Notes: generated from the letters alone by a model not told the origin. A DNA stretch of 64,000 nt from Bacillota bacterium (GCA_021771915.1 JAETNY010000001.1:1-64000), one strand, 5' to 3'; counted from the stretch's first letter, positions 37,301-46,237 are shown. Made by a program: numbers and translations.

Positions 37301-38117
37301 TTTGGCGAAGCTGCCGGTTAAATGGAGCGTGACGGCTTTTAAACGGCTGCTGCCATTGCCGGAGGCTGCATTAGATGCGAACGAAGTTATGCAAAACCAG
37401 CTTATAGCTGAGGAATTTGCTGAAAATTTGCAGGAAACGGCGCAGACTCGGCCGGAAAAATCGGGCGGTCAGCGAACTTTGGAATGGTATGCTGCATATG
37501 GCCGCATGGTGCATGAATTGCTGCAAAAAGCGGATTTGGGCGCTTTGGCGGATATGGTAAAGGCTGATAATTCTGAGGCGGCGTTGGCGGCGGTTGCTGC
37601 ATATTTGCAGGAACTTTTGGCCGAGTTGAGCGCAGGCTGTACCGATGAATCGGTTAGCCGCGCGGCAGCTAAAGAGCCGGCAGTGCTGGCGAAGTTCTTT
37701 TTGCAGCCGCTGGGACGGCGTATGTTGGCCAGTTATCAGCAGCAGGCCGGGCAGGTGCTGCGTGAGCAGCGCTTTGTGGCTGGGTTAAAACTGGCTGATT
37801 TGGCGGCGTTGGGTGTGGATTTGGCGGCCTGGCTGGGTTTGCATGGGCAGACGCCAAATCTGGCCGGGGCGCAGCTGGAGCAGGAAACGGTTTTTTTGCA
37901 GGGCGTGTTGGATTTGGCCTTTGCGGAGCCGGACGGCTGGGTTTTGGTGGACTATAAATCAGGCGCTAACCGTAACAAAAGCGCTGAACAGGTGCGTGAG
38001 GAATATGGTTTGCAGCTGGCGGTTTATCGCTGGGCTTTGCAGCGCGCCTGTGGTCAGCCTGTTAAAGAGGGTTACGTTTATTTTACAGCAAATGCACGTG
38101 TTGTACGTCTTTTTTAA
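34308..38117 (+). CDS. addA: ATP-dependent helicase/nuclease AddA
   Basis: The start chosen is ATG 34308 (MAWTNEQLAAM), behind GAGGGAG; the TTG at 34293 is upstream of the site. The 1269-aa protein has helicase motifs AAGAGSGKTAVLIERI, TYTNAAAAEMRQR, IMVDEYQDINEVQ, GDIKQSIYRFR, HKSKGLEFPVVFVAG and LLYVAMTRAEHKLY. A C-terminal nuclease domain (GVLDLAFAEPDGWVLVDYKS) follows. AddA is the active 3'-5' motor and nuclease of AddAB. It is co-directional with addB and presumably co-transcribed. Length and motifs are as expected. Confidence 0.96.
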   Translation: MAWTNEQLAAMQKNSGNLLVAAGAGSGKTAVLIERIMGIITDLAQPVDVDRLLVLTYTNAAAAEMRQRLTQSLRERLTALMRNSDSEANVAVEHLTRQMVLLQRAKIMTIHAFCLDLLREYGYALDLNAKSHIGSEGELNLLREKVLDDVFEAAYAEPDSGLRLLLRHYSRGLGDDNIRALVLRLIEFGQSMPDIEGWLSGLAAVYQQGQAENWLAYFAECLQDELADLSRLYQTAQNLAETSGLASYLPFLTQEAAVLRQAATLTATDGLSVGLAALVQLEFKRLPAVRKKDNPDLEAKECVRLLRKQVKDRVAALLREAAPIIHGTLAAELQEQAPLAEALINLTLNFYHAWQQAKRRRRLLEFADLEHYVLDLLQNEQLGVAASLQQRFFEIMVDEYQDINEVQERLLTLLSNGNNRFMVGDIKQSIYRFRLAEPGLFLQRFAAYGRGEGGRRVDLSRNFRSQSAILAGVNFVFSQLMSGGNLEINYDEAAMLHCGRPELPACPVELLIIDKSALQAPVDSSEWTKDAAPEDIYNKEETENRADLPDDQPLNNWLADMHTAELEAQVLAQKIQQEHEQGRDWQDMVILLRAVRAWAPTFSRVLRSWDIPCQTDGYDDFLSLPEVQVVCSLLAVLDNPRQDIALASVLHSPLVGLSLAELADLHILNPSSLYLGLTQSHDGRLLQFVQHLAEWRRRSQELGVADLLVYLYNATALPELLGLLPGSRLRRRNLRELQRLAGEYDAAGGIGLGRFLKFLAAGKQHTAATDTAVEAVRLMSIHKSKGLEFPVVFVAGLGTSFNEEDFRRDILLHRNLGLGMRRVDLVGRRKYPTFGFNIIARKTRWESLAEMLRLLYVAMTRAEHKLYLVGTINSLLNLVNILAGLSEEEDGSTGVSAGFLIKNRSFLPWLCAALLRHPDGQILRNLNRYQYIVCEQAGVEGRWHLEFIDSLDALDKMTKNLALAEKFDFDAWLGSADDETAADEAIAGALTRSYAAADLAKLPVKWSVTAFKRLLPLPEAALDANEVMQNQLIAEEFAENLQETAQTRPEKSGGQRTLEWYAAYGRMVHELLQKADLGALADMVKADNSEAALAAVAAYLQELLAELSAGCTDESVSRAAAKEPAVLAKFFLQPLGRRMLASYQQQAGQVLREQRFVAGLKLADLAALGVDLAAWLGLHGQTPNLAGAQLEQETVFLQGVLDLAFAEPDGWVLVDYKSGANRNKSAEQVREEYGLQLAVYRWALQRACGQPVKEGYVYFTANARVVRLF

Positions 38118-38162
38118 GATAAATTGACGGTTTTTGGCTAAAAAAATTAAATATTTAGAAAT

Positions 38163-38228
38163 TTTTTTCAAGTCCTGTAATTTCCAGAGTGAAAATTTGT
38201 TGTTTTTTCAGGATAAGACTTGAAAAAA
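38163..38228. repeat. Inverted repeat overlapping the fliF promoter
   Basis: TTTTTTCAAGTC (38163-38174) is the exact reverse complement of GACTTGAAAAAA (38217-38228), with CCTG and CAGG adding pairs inside. The right arm covers the -35 hexamer. It could be an operator for the flagellar operon or a terminator-like fold after addA. Confidence 0.5.
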
Positions 38229-38248
38229 GATTGCAAATGTTCTATAAT
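38220..38248 (+). promoter_or_regulatory. Promoter of the flagellar operon
   Basis: TTGAAA (38220-38225) and TATAAT (38243-38248) are 17 bases apart and 52 bases upstream of the fliF start. This is a housekeeping-type promoter, not an obvious flagellar sigma-28 site. Confidence 0.72.
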
Positions 38249-38300
38249 AGAATATATTGGCGGTAAAAGCCGAATATTGGACGTTGCGGAGGCAGATTGT

Positions 38301-39902
38301 GTGGAAGAGAAACTGAAACAACTATGGCCACGGATTAAAGAGTTCTTTGGCAAGTTCAGTAAAAAGACCAAAAGACTGATTGCCATTGCGCTTGGTACGA
38401 TGTTGATTGCCATTATTGCTTTGGTGGCGGTTATGTCAACAAGGCCATATACAACGCTTTTTACGGGGTTGACCGGTGAGGATATGACCTCTATTCTTAC
38501 ATACCTTAATGATTCCGGAATTAAAAATTATCGGGTGGAAAATAATGATACAATCTTGGTGCCGGAAAATCAGGAACCAACCCTCAAAGCTCAGCTTTTA
38601 ATGCAGGGGTATCCCAGCAGTGATCTGGGTTATCAGATGTATTTGGGTAATATTACCTCCCTGTCCACGGAATCAGACCGGCTGATGCTGTATCTGTTTG
38701 ATTTGCAGGACCGTCTGGCCAGCGTTATCCGTTGCTTTGACGGTATCCAGAACGCCAGTGTGAACATTGCCACTGGTGTTAATAACGATTACGTTCTGAA
38801 CCGCAATGCTTCAATTGAGGCCAGCGCGTCGGTTTTTGTGGAGTTAGAAAGTACTAAAAAAAGTTTGGATAACAAGACGGCGGATTCTATCCGGCGGCTG
38901 GTGGCCAATGCCGTGCAGGGTCTGGTGGTGGAGAATGTAACCATTGAGGATAACCATGGCAACTCTTACAACGGCGACGGCAATCTGGATTTTGCTGATT
39001 CGGCGCGCCTTAAGATGGCTCTGGAAGAGCAGGTAAGCAATAAAATTCGTACTGAGGTTTTGACCGCGCTGCGCGATTCTTATGGCGAAGAAAATTTGAG
39101 CATTGCCGTTAACGCTACGGTTGACGTCAGCAAGGTTTATGAGGAAGATATTAATTATTCGGTGCCGGAAAATGCTGTGGAAGGCAACGACGGTCTGCGC
39201 GGCATTATTGGTACCCGGGTTTACAGTTATAATATTGGTCGTGAGGAAGACCAGACGGTTGGCGGTGCGGTTGGTACCGAAACTAACTCTGACATTTCTA
39301 CATATGTGGAAGAAGGTTATCAGCCGGACGGTCAGGAGCGCAACCTGAGCGCCAGCGGCGAGGATACATACGATAATAACAAGCAGACGATACAGCGCGA
39401 GAGTGCCGGCGGTACGGTTACCAATGTTATGGTGACGGTGGCAATTAACGCCCAGCCTGAGTCTGTGCCGATAGATGCAACGATTGCGGCGATTGCCCGG
39501 GCGGCAGGCATTACAGTGGAGCAGCAGAATGAAAAGGTTGCTTTGCTGGTACGTCCATGGCCGACTGAACAGGTTGAACCGGTTGAACCGATAGTTAATG
39601 AGTATGCCTGGGTGCTTTATGCAGCAATTGCCGGTGCTATTCTGTTCCTGTTGATTTTGTTGATTGTGATTTTGTTAATCCGCCGTCATCGCAAGAAGAA
39701 GCGTTTGGCGCAGGAGGCCGAAGAAGCGGCTGCTCTGGCGGCTATGCAGGTGCAGGTGCCGGAGGTCAATGCGGATATTATGGATATTCATACCGAGCGC
39801 AGTATGGAGTTGCGTAAAGATGTTCGTCGTTTTGCGGAGAACAACCCGGAAATTGCCGCTTTGATGGTGAAGAACTGGTTGAAAGAAGAGGAAAATGGTT
39901 GA
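38301..39902 (+). CDS. fliF: Flagellar MS-ring protein FliF
   Basis: The start chosen is GTG 38301, eight bases after GGAGG; the open frame reaches 38220 but that part covers the promoter. The 533-aa protein has a membrane helix at about 30-50, the ring-building motifs (YTTLFTGLTGEDMTSI, QAQLLMQGYP-like AQLLMQGYPSSDLG, QDRLASVIRCFDGI), a second helix at about 435-460 and a C-terminal cytoplasmic segment (NNPEIAALMVKNWLKEE) that binds FliG. It forms the MS ring in the membrane. It is the first gene of the long flagellar operon. Confidence 0.95.
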   Translation: MEEKLKQLWPRIKEFFGKFSKKTKRLIAIALGTMLIAIIALVAVMSTRPYTTLFTGLTGEDMTSILTYLNDSGIKNYRVENNDTILVPENQEPTLKAQLLMQGYPSSDLGYQMYLGNITSLSTESDRLMLYLFDLQDRLASVIRCFDGIQNASVNIATGVNNDYVLNRNASIEASASVFVELESTKKSLDNKTADSIRRLVANAVQGLVVENVTIEDNHGNSYNGDGNLDFADSARLKMALEEQVSNKIRTEVLTALRDSYGEENLSIAVNATVDVSKVYEEDINYSVPENAVEGNDGLRGIIGTRVYSYNIGREEDQTVGGAVGTETNSDISTYVEEGYQPDGQERNLSASGEDTYDNNKQTIQRESAGGTVTNVMVTVAINAQPESVPIDATIAAIARAAGITVEQQNEKVALLVRPWPTEQVEPVEPIVNEYAWVLYAAIAGAILFLLILLIVILLIRRHRKKKRLAQEAEEAAALAAMQVQVPEVNADIMDIHTERSMELRKDVRRFAENNPEIAALMVKNWLKEEENG

Positions 39903-39940
39903 GATAATTCCTGAAGCGTTGATGAAGAGAGGTTTGCCCA

Positions 39941-40963
39941 ATGCCTGAGATAATTACTAAAATGGAAGATTTAACCGGCGCGCAAAAAGCGGCTGCGGTG
40001 ATTATTGCCCTAGGTGTGGATAAGGCTTCATTGCTTTATAAACACATGGAGCCGGAGGAGGTTGAGCAGGTTACGCTGGAGGTTGCAAAACTGGGCTTTT
40101 TGGACGCTGCATTAACCGAGGAAATTCTGAACGAATATTATCAGATGTGCATGACCAATAAGGCGGTTACCGAGGGCGGTTTGGAATATGCACGCACCGT
40201 TTTGCAAAAGGCCTTTGGCGAGCAGGCGGCGGCTTCTTTGTTGGATAAGGTTACCAAGTCTTTGAAGAACCGCGAATTCTCCTTTATGAATAAGGCGAAT
40301 GATAAATCGTTGTTTTCAGCTTTGCAGCATGAGCGGCCGCAGACGATTGCTTTGGTACTTTCCTATGTTGACCCGGATAAAGCGGCCGCTGTGATTTCTC
40401 AGCTGGAGGGTAAACGGCAAATTCAGGTTGTGGAAAGTATTGCGCAGATGGAAAGCGCCAGCCCCACCGCTATTAAGATTATTGAGGCGGAAATGACCCG
40501 ACGCTTTGCTAATATTTTCGACAGCAGCAATGTACAGGTTGGCGGTATCGACTTTGTGGCCGATATTATGAACAATTTGGACAGAGCCAATGAAAAGAGT
40601 ATTTTCGATGGTTTGGAGGCCTCCAACGATGAGTTGGCCGAAGAAATCCGGAAACGTATGTTTGTTTTCGAGGATATTATCACCATGGACGACCGCTCCG
40701 TACAACGTTTTGTTCGCGATTGCGACCCACGCGATTTGGTTCTTTCGCTTAAGGCGGCCAATGCGGAAGTTGCCGATAAGCTGTTCAAAAATATGTCCGG
40801 ACGTATGGCTGAGAGTATCAAGGACGATTTGGAAATTACAACCAATGTTCGTATGAAAGATGTTGAAGATGCACAGCAGCGTATTGTGAATATTATTCGC
40901 AGTTTGGAAGAAAAAGGCGAAGTTATTATTATGAAGGGCGGAAAGGACGATATAATTGCCTAG
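39941..40963 (+). CDS. fliG: Flagellar motor switch protein FliG
   Basis: The 340-aa protein starts after GAGAGG and reads LTGAQKAAAVIIALGVDKAS. It has the middle EHPQ-like motif (HERPQTIALVLSYVDPDKAA, Arg in place of Pro-adjacent residues) and the charged torque helix (SVQRFVRDCDPRDLVLSLK). FliG joins FliF to the rotor and takes torque from MotA. Its stop overlaps the TTG start of fliH. Normal length. Confidence 0.95.
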   Translation: MPEIITKMEDLTGAQKAAAVIIALGVDKASLLYKHMEPEEVEQVTLEVAKLGFLDAALTEEILNEYYQMCMTNKAVTEGGLEYARTVLQKAFGEQAAASLLDKVTKSLKNREFSFMNKANDKSLFSALQHERPQTIALVLSYVDPDKAAAVISQLEGKRQIQVVESIAQMESASPTAIKIIEAEMTRRFANIFDSSNVQVGGIDFVADIMNNLDRANEKSIFDGLEASNDELAEEIRKRMFVFEDIITMDDRSVQRFVRDCDPRDLVLSLKAANAEVADKLFKNMSGRMAESIKDDLEITTNVRMKDVEDAQQRIVNIIRSLEEKGEVIIMKGGKDDIIA

Positions 40964-41864
40964 TATTTTTAAGCGTTTTATGAAGCCCCCCGCTGTTAAC
41001 TATGTTTTTACGGACGCCAATGAGCTGGACGATGGGGACGAAAAGCGCAATACGGCGGCGGAATTTGAAGATATAGATGATTTTGCAGCAGATGATTCGG
41101 ATTTTCAAGGCTTTGGCAGTGATGAAAATTTGACAGATGAACCTGATGCGATGGCTGAAGATGACCCCTCTGATTTGGCAGTTGATGAAGAACTGCCAGC
41201 GCCAGAACTGCGTCAATCGATGCCTTTGGATTTTGCCAGAGTTCAGGCAGAAGCCATTTTGGCGGCGGCGCGTCTGGAGGCTGAGCAAATTAAAGAAAAG
41301 GCGCTTAAAGATGCCGAAGACGAGGTGCATGAACTTTTCAGGGCCGCCAGGGCGGACGGTTATAATGGCGGATTTGCGGAGGGCATGGCGGCGGCGATGT
41401 CTGAAGCGCAGGCGGAAATAGAGCGTCAGGTGGTTGAGCAGGGTGCTGAAGTTAAACGCTTTTTGGAGGCGGCTGTTCATTCGCGCGATTTGGTTTTGCA
41501 GGATACGCGTGAGGATTTGCGTGATTTAGCCCTGGCCGTGGCTGAAAAGGTAATTCGAGTTAGCTTAAAATCCAGCGGCGATATTTTGCTGCGCATGATT
41601 GACTCGGCAACGGAGAAACATCGCCGCTGTGAGTGGGTGCAGATTTATATTGCTGATTGTGATACCAAAAACATTTCCCTTTCAACGCCGGAGTTGACGG
41701 CGGCGCTTGGGCATTTATCCAATAGAATACGTATTATTCCGATGGCTGATGATGAATCTGGTACGTGTATTATTGAAATGCCAGATGAAATTATTGATGC
41801 CAGTGTTTCTACCCAGATGGACAATATCCGAGAAGTTATTCAAAATGCTGTGGGAGAAAACTAA
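40956..41864 (+). CDS. fliH: Flagellar assembly protein FliH
   Basis: The 302-aa protein begins with TTG 40956 inside the end of fliG, or at ATG 40980. An acidic N-terminal half (runs of Asp/Glu at about 20-75) is followed by a coiled coil with AEAILAAARLEAEQIKEKAL and Ala-rich heptads. The V1-type stator-like C-terminus contains LALAVAEKVIRVSLKSS. FliH binds and regulates the FliI ATPase. It ends three bases before the start of fliI. The position between fliG and fliI supports the call. Confidence 0.88.
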   Translation: MPSIFKRFMKPPAVNYVFTDANELDDGDEKRNTAAEFEDIDDFAADDSDFQGFGSDENLTDEPDAMAEDDPSDLAVDEELPAPELRQSMPLDFARVQAEAILAAARLEAEQIKEKALKDAEDEVHELFRAARADGYNGGFAEGMAAAMSEAQAEIERQVVEQGAEVKRFLEAAVHSRDLVLQDTREDLRDLALAVAEKVIRVSLKSSGDILLRMIDSATEKHRRCEWVQIYIADCDTKNISLSTPELTAALGHLSNRIRIIPMADDESGTCIIEMPDEIIDASVSTQMDNIREVIQNAVGEN

Positions 41865-41867
41865 ACT

Positions 41868-43175
41868 ATGTTTAAGCGTATAATCAGGCAAGTTCAGCAG
41901 GCTGAAACGATTGGTCATACCGGGAAAATTGAGAATATTGTGGGCATGTCCATTGAGGCCAGTGGCCTTAAGGCGGCGGTTGGCGATATTTGTCGTATTT
42001 ACAGTGGCGAATCCGGAGGTCAGATTAATGCCGAGGTGGTTGGCTTCCGCGATGACCGGGTGTTACTCATGCCTTATTCTGAAATGAGCGGTATTTCTGC
42101 CGGCAATTTTGTGCGAACATCTGGTCAGCAGTTGCGTTTACGCGTTGGGCCGTTTTTGAAAGGCCGCATTATTAATGCGTTGGGGCAGCCGATTGATGAT
42201 TTGGGTTCTTTCAGCGGCGGTGTTTCCTATTGTATTGGCGGCGGTTACATAAATCCGCTGACCAGGCCGCCAATTCGGGAGCGCATGGAATTTGGCGTAA
42301 AAGCTATTGATGGGCTGCTCACTATTGGCAAAGGTCAGCGTATGGGCATTTTTGCCGGTTCCGGCGTAGGTAAAAGTACGTTGCTGGGTATGATTGCCAA
42401 AAATGTTAAGGCGGATATTAACGTCATTGCGCTGGTAGGTGAACGTGGCCGCGAGGTTCTGGAGTTTGTTCAAAAGGACCTTGGCGAGGAGGGCATGCGT
42501 CGCTCCATTTTGGTGGTGGCGACCTCTGACCAGCCGGCGATGCTGCGTATGCGCTGTCCATCAGTGGCGACTGGTATTGCTGAATATTTTCGGGATCAGG
42601 GTTATGATGTTCTATTGATGATGGATTCTTTAACACGTTTTGCTATGGCACAGCGTGAAATTGGCTTGGCAATTGGCGAACCGCCGGTGGCACGTGGCTA
42701 TACTCCATCAATTTATGCTGAACTGCCCAAGCTTTTGGAACGTAGCGGTAATTTCAAAAAAGGCTCAATCACCGGTATTTACACCGTGTTGGTTGAGGGC
42801 GATGATACAAATGAGCCGATTGCTGATACGGTTCGCGGTATTTTGGACGGTCATATTGTGCTTTCGCGCAGTTTGGCGGCGGCTAACCATTATCCGGCGA
42901 TTGATATTAGTTCCAGTATTTCCCGTTTGATGATTGAACTGGTTCCAGAGGAACATCAGCGTTTGGCTTCACGTCTGCGTGATATTTTAAGTGTTTATGA
43001 AAAAAATTCTGATTTAGTTTCGATAGGGGCTTATAAATCTGGCAGTAATCCGCGTCTGGATTTTGCCTTAACGAAAATTGATGAAATTAATCAATATTTA
43101 ATGCAGGGCATTAATGAGTCTTTCTCTTATGAGCAGTGTTTGGCGGAAATGCGCCGGATTATCGGGAATGTTTAG
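41868..43175 (+). CDS. fliI: Flagellar export ATPase FliI
   Basis: The 435-aa protein has Walker A GSGVGKSTLLG (about 163-173), GERGREVLEFV, Walker B VLLMMDSLTRFAMAQREIGLA, and the family phrase GEPPVARGYTPSIYAELPKLLERSG. It is the hexameric ATPase of the flagellar type III export apparatus and resembles F1-beta. It works with FliH and FliJ, its neighbours. Length is normal. Confidence 0.97.
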   Translation: MFKRIIRQVQQAETIGHTGKIENIVGMSIEASGLKAAVGDICRIYSGESGGQINAEVVGFRDDRVLLMPYSEMSGISAGNFVRTSGQQLRLRVGPFLKGRIINALGQPIDDLGSFSGGVSYCIGGGYINPLTRPPIRERMEFGVKAIDGLLTIGKGQRMGIFAGSGVGKSTLLGMIAKNVKADINVIALVGERGREVLEFVQKDLGEEGMRRSILVVATSDQPAMLRMRCPSVATGIAEYFRDQGYDVLLMMDSLTRFAMAQREIGLAIGEPPVARGYTPSIYAELPKLLERSGNFKKGSITGIYTVLVEGDDTNEPIADTVRGILDGHIVLSRSLAAANHYPAIDISSSISRLMIELVPEEHQRLASRLRDILSVYEKNSDLVSIGAYKSGSNPRLDFALTKIDEINQYLMQGINESFSYEQCLAEMRRIIGNV

Positions 43176-43213
43176 TGATTGCTGAATTACCCTAAAATAT
43201 TGGGAGAGAAGTC

Positions 43214-43660
43214 ATGAAGAAGTTTCAATTCAAATTAGATACCGTAATGGATTATAAACAGCAGGTTTTGGAAAATCGTCTGGTAGAGCATGGGGCAGCC
43301 GTGGCGCAAACGCGTGCGCAGGAGGCTGTATATAATGATGTTCAGAACCGGCGTACCGAGTATGAGAATGAATACCGGCAGAAAAAAGCTGTTGGTTTGA
43401 ATATTTTGGAGTTGCAGCTTTATCAGGATTGTTTGGAAGCTTTGCATCGCGAGGAAAATCGCGAACAGGAGCGTTTAAGACAGTTGCAGCGGATTGAGGA
43501 GGAAAAACGCAGCCGGGTGATTGAATCACGAACAGAAACGGCTACCTTGGAGAAATTGCGTGATATTAAACATAAAGAATATCTGAAAGAGTTGCAAAAG
43601 GACGAGGAGCGTTTTATTGACGACTTGACCGCGGCCAGAAGATTTATGGCGAATGCTTGA
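43214..43660 (+). CDS. fliJ: Flagellar export chaperone FliJ
   Basis: The 148-aa protein starts MKKFQFKLDTVMDYKQQVLE and is a single long coiled coil rich in Glu, Arg and Gln. This is the shape of FliJ, the stalk that links the FliI ring to FlhA. A GGGAGAG site precedes ATG 43214. It lies between fliI and fliK, as usual in Bacillota. Confidence 0.88.
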   Translation: MKKFQFKLDTVMDYKQQVLENRLVEHGAAVAQTRAQEAVYNDVQNRRTEYENEYRQKKAVGLNILELQLYQDCLEALHREENREQERLRQLQRIEEEKRSRVIESRTETATLEKLRDIKHKEYLKELQKDEERFIDDLTAARRFMANA

Positions 43661-43754
43661 TAATAACAGCATTATTCAATTAAAATTTTGCAGGAAATGC
43701 CTGAAAAATGGCGTATACATATAATGTAGTCTTTATTGAAAGGAGGTGAAGAAG

Positions 43755-44978
43755 ATGAATGTAAATTCCATGTATCAACTGTTGGGTGCGGTGCAGAAAA
43801 ATCCCAAGGTTGTAGGCGAGGCTGTGGCTAATGGCGCCGGTACTGGTTTTGAGGATATGCTGCAACAGGCTGCTGGTGATAAAAAGCCGGTGGATAACAG
43901 CAAACCGCAAAATCAAACGCAGGATAAGCCGACTGACAGCCAAAAACCGGCTCAGACAACAGATGAAACAGCTAAACAGCCAAACCAGTCAGGTCAGAAT
44001 ACGCAAACCAGTCAGAGTCAGCAGGAAAATCAGCAGGCTTTGGCGGCAGCGTTGGTAACCAGTCAGCCTGTACCGAATATACCTTTGGTTGTTCCAGCTG
44101 AGGAAATGGCTGCACCAGTGGAAACTGTTGTGTTGCCGCAGGCGGTGATGAATGAAGCAGTTTTGCCTGTTAATGCAGCACAGCAGACCGCAGTCACTAT
44201 GCCTCAGGTTCAGACTGAAGTACAAGGACAGCCGCTGGTTAATGCACAGGTTGTGCAGACGGCAGCGCCAGAGCAGCAAACTGAAACCACAACTTTGGCT
44301 TCTTCTATGCAGACCGTTAATACGGTAAAGCCGGAAACAGCTGGTCAGAATGTTCAGCAGGTGCAGACGCAAACCACGGATACACAGCCTGAATTTAAGG
44401 TTGTAACCGCAGAAAGCAATGCGCCGCAGCAGAATTTGACGGAGGAGGGCGGTGACGACGCCGCAGCTGCCATGCAGACGCCGGTTTTTGCCAGCAATGA
44501 CGCTGTGCCGGTGAAAGTTATGGAGGCCGAGCAGCCGTTAAATCCGCAGTCTGATGATGCTGCCGAGCAGTTGGCGCAGAAGATTAACCAGGCGATTAAT
44601 CAGGGCGAATCACGCGTGACGATTAATTTAACGCCGGCAAATCTTGGTAACATTACGGTAGAAATAACCAGACTGACCGATGGCACTTTAAGTGTTATTT
44701 TGAGTGTGGTTACGGAAAAAGCCGCCGGACTTTTGGATAAACATAGCAATAGTCTGCAAAATCTGTTGGCTGGCAACATGCAGGGGCAGGTGCGAGTGGA
44801 GGTTGAAAACCGTCTGCCGGAGCAAAACGCTCAACAGTTTTTGAACCCGGACCAGCAGGAACGGCAGGGAAATCAACAAAATCAGGAACAGCACCGGCAG
44901 CAGAATGATGAAAATTCGGCGACGGCGCAGATTGATTTTATGCAGCAGCTGCGTTTGGGTCTGATTGACATTGAGTAA
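43755..44978 (+). CDS. fliK: Flagellar hook-length control protein FliK
   Basis: The start chosen is ATG 43755 behind AGGAGG (43740-43745). The 407-aa protein has a long low-complexity N-terminal part rich in Gln, Thr, Asn and Pro (about 40-280), as in FliK molecular rulers. A compact C-terminal domain follows with INLTPANLGNITVEI and LLDKHSNSLQNLL, the Flg_hook substrate-switch domain. A Gln/Asn-rich tail ends it. FliK stops hook growth and switches FlhB specificity. Its partner FlhB is in the same operon. Confidence 0.88.
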   Translation: MNVNSMYQLLGAVQKNPKVVGEAVANGAGTGFEDMLQQAAGDKKPVDNSKPQNQTQDKPTDSQKPAQTTDETAKQPNQSGQNTQTSQSQQENQQALAAALVTSQPVPNIPLVVPAEEMAAPVETVVLPQAVMNEAVLPVNAAQQTAVTMPQVQTEVQGQPLVNAQVVQTAAPEQQTETTTLASSMQTVNTVKPETAGQNVQQVQTQTTDTQPEFKVVTAESNAPQQNLTEEGGDDAAAAMQTPVFASNDAVPVKVMEAEQPLNPQSDDAAEQLAQKINQAINQGESRVTINLTPANLGNITVEITRLTDGTLSVILSVVTEKAAGLLDKHSNSLQNLLAGNMQGQVRVEVENRLPEQNAQQFLNPDQQERQGNQQNQEQHRQQNDENSATAQIDFMQQLRLGLIDIE

Positions 44979-45017
44979 AAATTTTTTCAAATTTGATTAT
45001 AAACAGAGGTGAAAAGT

Positions 45018-45677
45018 ATGGCGTTTATGAATGACGTTTCCTCCATTCTTGGTCAGCCTGAACAAGTTTTACAGACTCAACATAGCACCAGTAAAAAAGC
45101 TGGCAAGGATTTGGATACTACTGACTTTTTAACTTTAATGTGTGCAATGTTTCAAAATCAGGACATTGATAACACCGCTTCTACCACGGATATGATGAAC
45201 CAGATGGTACAGATTTCAGTTATTCAGGCAATTACGGATATTAGCGCTCTGATTAATGACACCAGCGTTCTGACCTATGCTTCTTCTTTGGTTGGCCAGA
45301 CGGTTACGATTGGTCAGTATACCGGCGGCGAACTTAAAGAAACTGTTGGCGTGGTGACTGGTACCGGTCAGCTGAACGGTGAGCAGGTTATTTTTATAGG
45401 CGATGATGTTTATAAGCTTTCTGACGTTATGGCGGTTGGTAAACTGCCGGAGGTAAAAGACCCTGTAAAACCGGGCAATGGCACGGATAAGCCGAATACA
45501 GATGAATCTGATAAGGTTGAGGGTCCTGATAAACCTGGTGATAATACGGACGATAAGGTTGAAGGAACGCCGGATACCAAGCCGGAGGAAACACCGGATA
45601 ATAAACCTGATGATGGTGATAATTCTCAGACAAATAATGGTGAAGCACAGGCTAACCCGGAAGTTCGTATGGCATAG
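45018..45677 (+). CDS. flgD: Flagellar hook capping protein FlgD
   Basis: The start chosen is ATG 45018 behind AGAGGTG. The 219-aa protein has the conserved FlgD N-terminus (KDLDTTDFLTLMCAMFQNQD, then STTDMMNQMVQISVIQAI) and SSLVGQTVTIG. After about residue 150 the usual Ig/Tudor domains are replaced by a Pro/Asp/Thr/Lys-rich low-complexity tail with repeated TDKP, DKPG and DTKPE phrases. FlgD caps the growing hook and helps polymerise FlgE. The tail is unlike ordinary FlgD and worth noting. Confidence 0.88.
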   Translation: MAFMNDVSSILGQPEQVLQTQHSTSKKAGKDLDTTDFLTLMCAMFQNQDIDNTASTTDMMNQMVQISVIQAITDISALINDTSVLTYASSLVGQTVTIGQYTGGELKETVGVVTGTGQLNGEQVIFIGDDVYKLSDVMAVGKLPEVKDPVKPGNGTDKPNTDESDKVEGPDKPGDNTDDKVEGTPDTKPEETPDNKPDDGDNSQTNNGEAQANPEVRMA

Positions 45678-45692
45678 TATAGCCAAACAAAG

Positions 45693-45716
45693 CCCGGCAT
45701 AAATATGCACTGGGCA
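45693..45716. other. Hairpin between flgD and the next gene
   Basis: GCCC (45693-45696) pairs with GGGC, with an inner GCAT/ATGC pair. No T-run follows. It may be a processing or pause site within the operon. Confidence 0.3.
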
Positions 45717-45803
45717 TAGTCAAGCCGAATATAATTTAAGTGTAGTTGAGTGTAGCTTGGCACAGGTTTCATTTGTAGTGAATAATAGGAGGTGTGAACG
45801 GCA

Positions 45804-46187
45804 GTGATTAATCGCATAGGATTGGCACAGGGAACAACAGCTGTCGTTAACAATACAAAACCCCAACAGCCAAAGGTTGCTTTTGGCGAGATGTTGCGCG
45901 AGGCAGCAAATGCGCAGACCGCGCCAGCCGCGCAGCAGGTTAATTTTTCCAAGCATGCGCTGAACAGGGTTGAAGAACGCGGTATTGAACTGACGCCGGA
46001 TTTGATGGATAAGCTGGCTGGTTCAGTTGAAAAAGCGCAGGAAAAAGGCGCGGTGAATATTTTGGCCTTTGGCGCAGAACAGGCTTTTATTATTAATGTT
46101 CCGCACAGCCGAGTAATCACCACTATTACCCAAGATGAAATGAAAGAAAAAATATTTACGAATATTGACGCCGCAATTTTATTGTAA
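45804..46187 (+). CDS. Flagellar operon protein, TIGR02530-like
   Basis: GTG 45804 follows AGGAGG. The 127-aa protein carries NFSKHALNRVEERGIELTPD and LMDKLAGSVEKAQEKGA, then AFIINVPHSRVITTI, the pattern of the small TIGR02530 family found between flgD and flgE in many Bacillota. It is thought to help hook assembly, but no reaction is known. Position and phrases fit well. Confidence 0.85.
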   Translation: MINRIGLAQGTTAVVNNTKPQQPKVAFGEMLREAANAQTAPAAQQVNFSKHALNRVEERGIELTPDLMDKLAGSVEKAQEKGAVNILAFGAEQAFIINVPHSRVITTITQDEMKEKIFTNIDAAILL

Positions 46188-46210
46188 TTGGTCTTAATTT
46201 GGAAATTGCA

Positions 46211-46237
46211 GGGAGGCAGCCGGATTGACGGCCTCCC
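46211..46237. other. GC-rich hairpin upstream of flgE
   Basis: GGGAGGC (46211-46217) pairs with GCCTCCC (46231-46237), with inner CCG/CGG. It ends 49 bases before ATG 46287 and lacks a T-run. It probably shapes the mRNA between two genes with very different expression needs. Confidence 0.45.
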
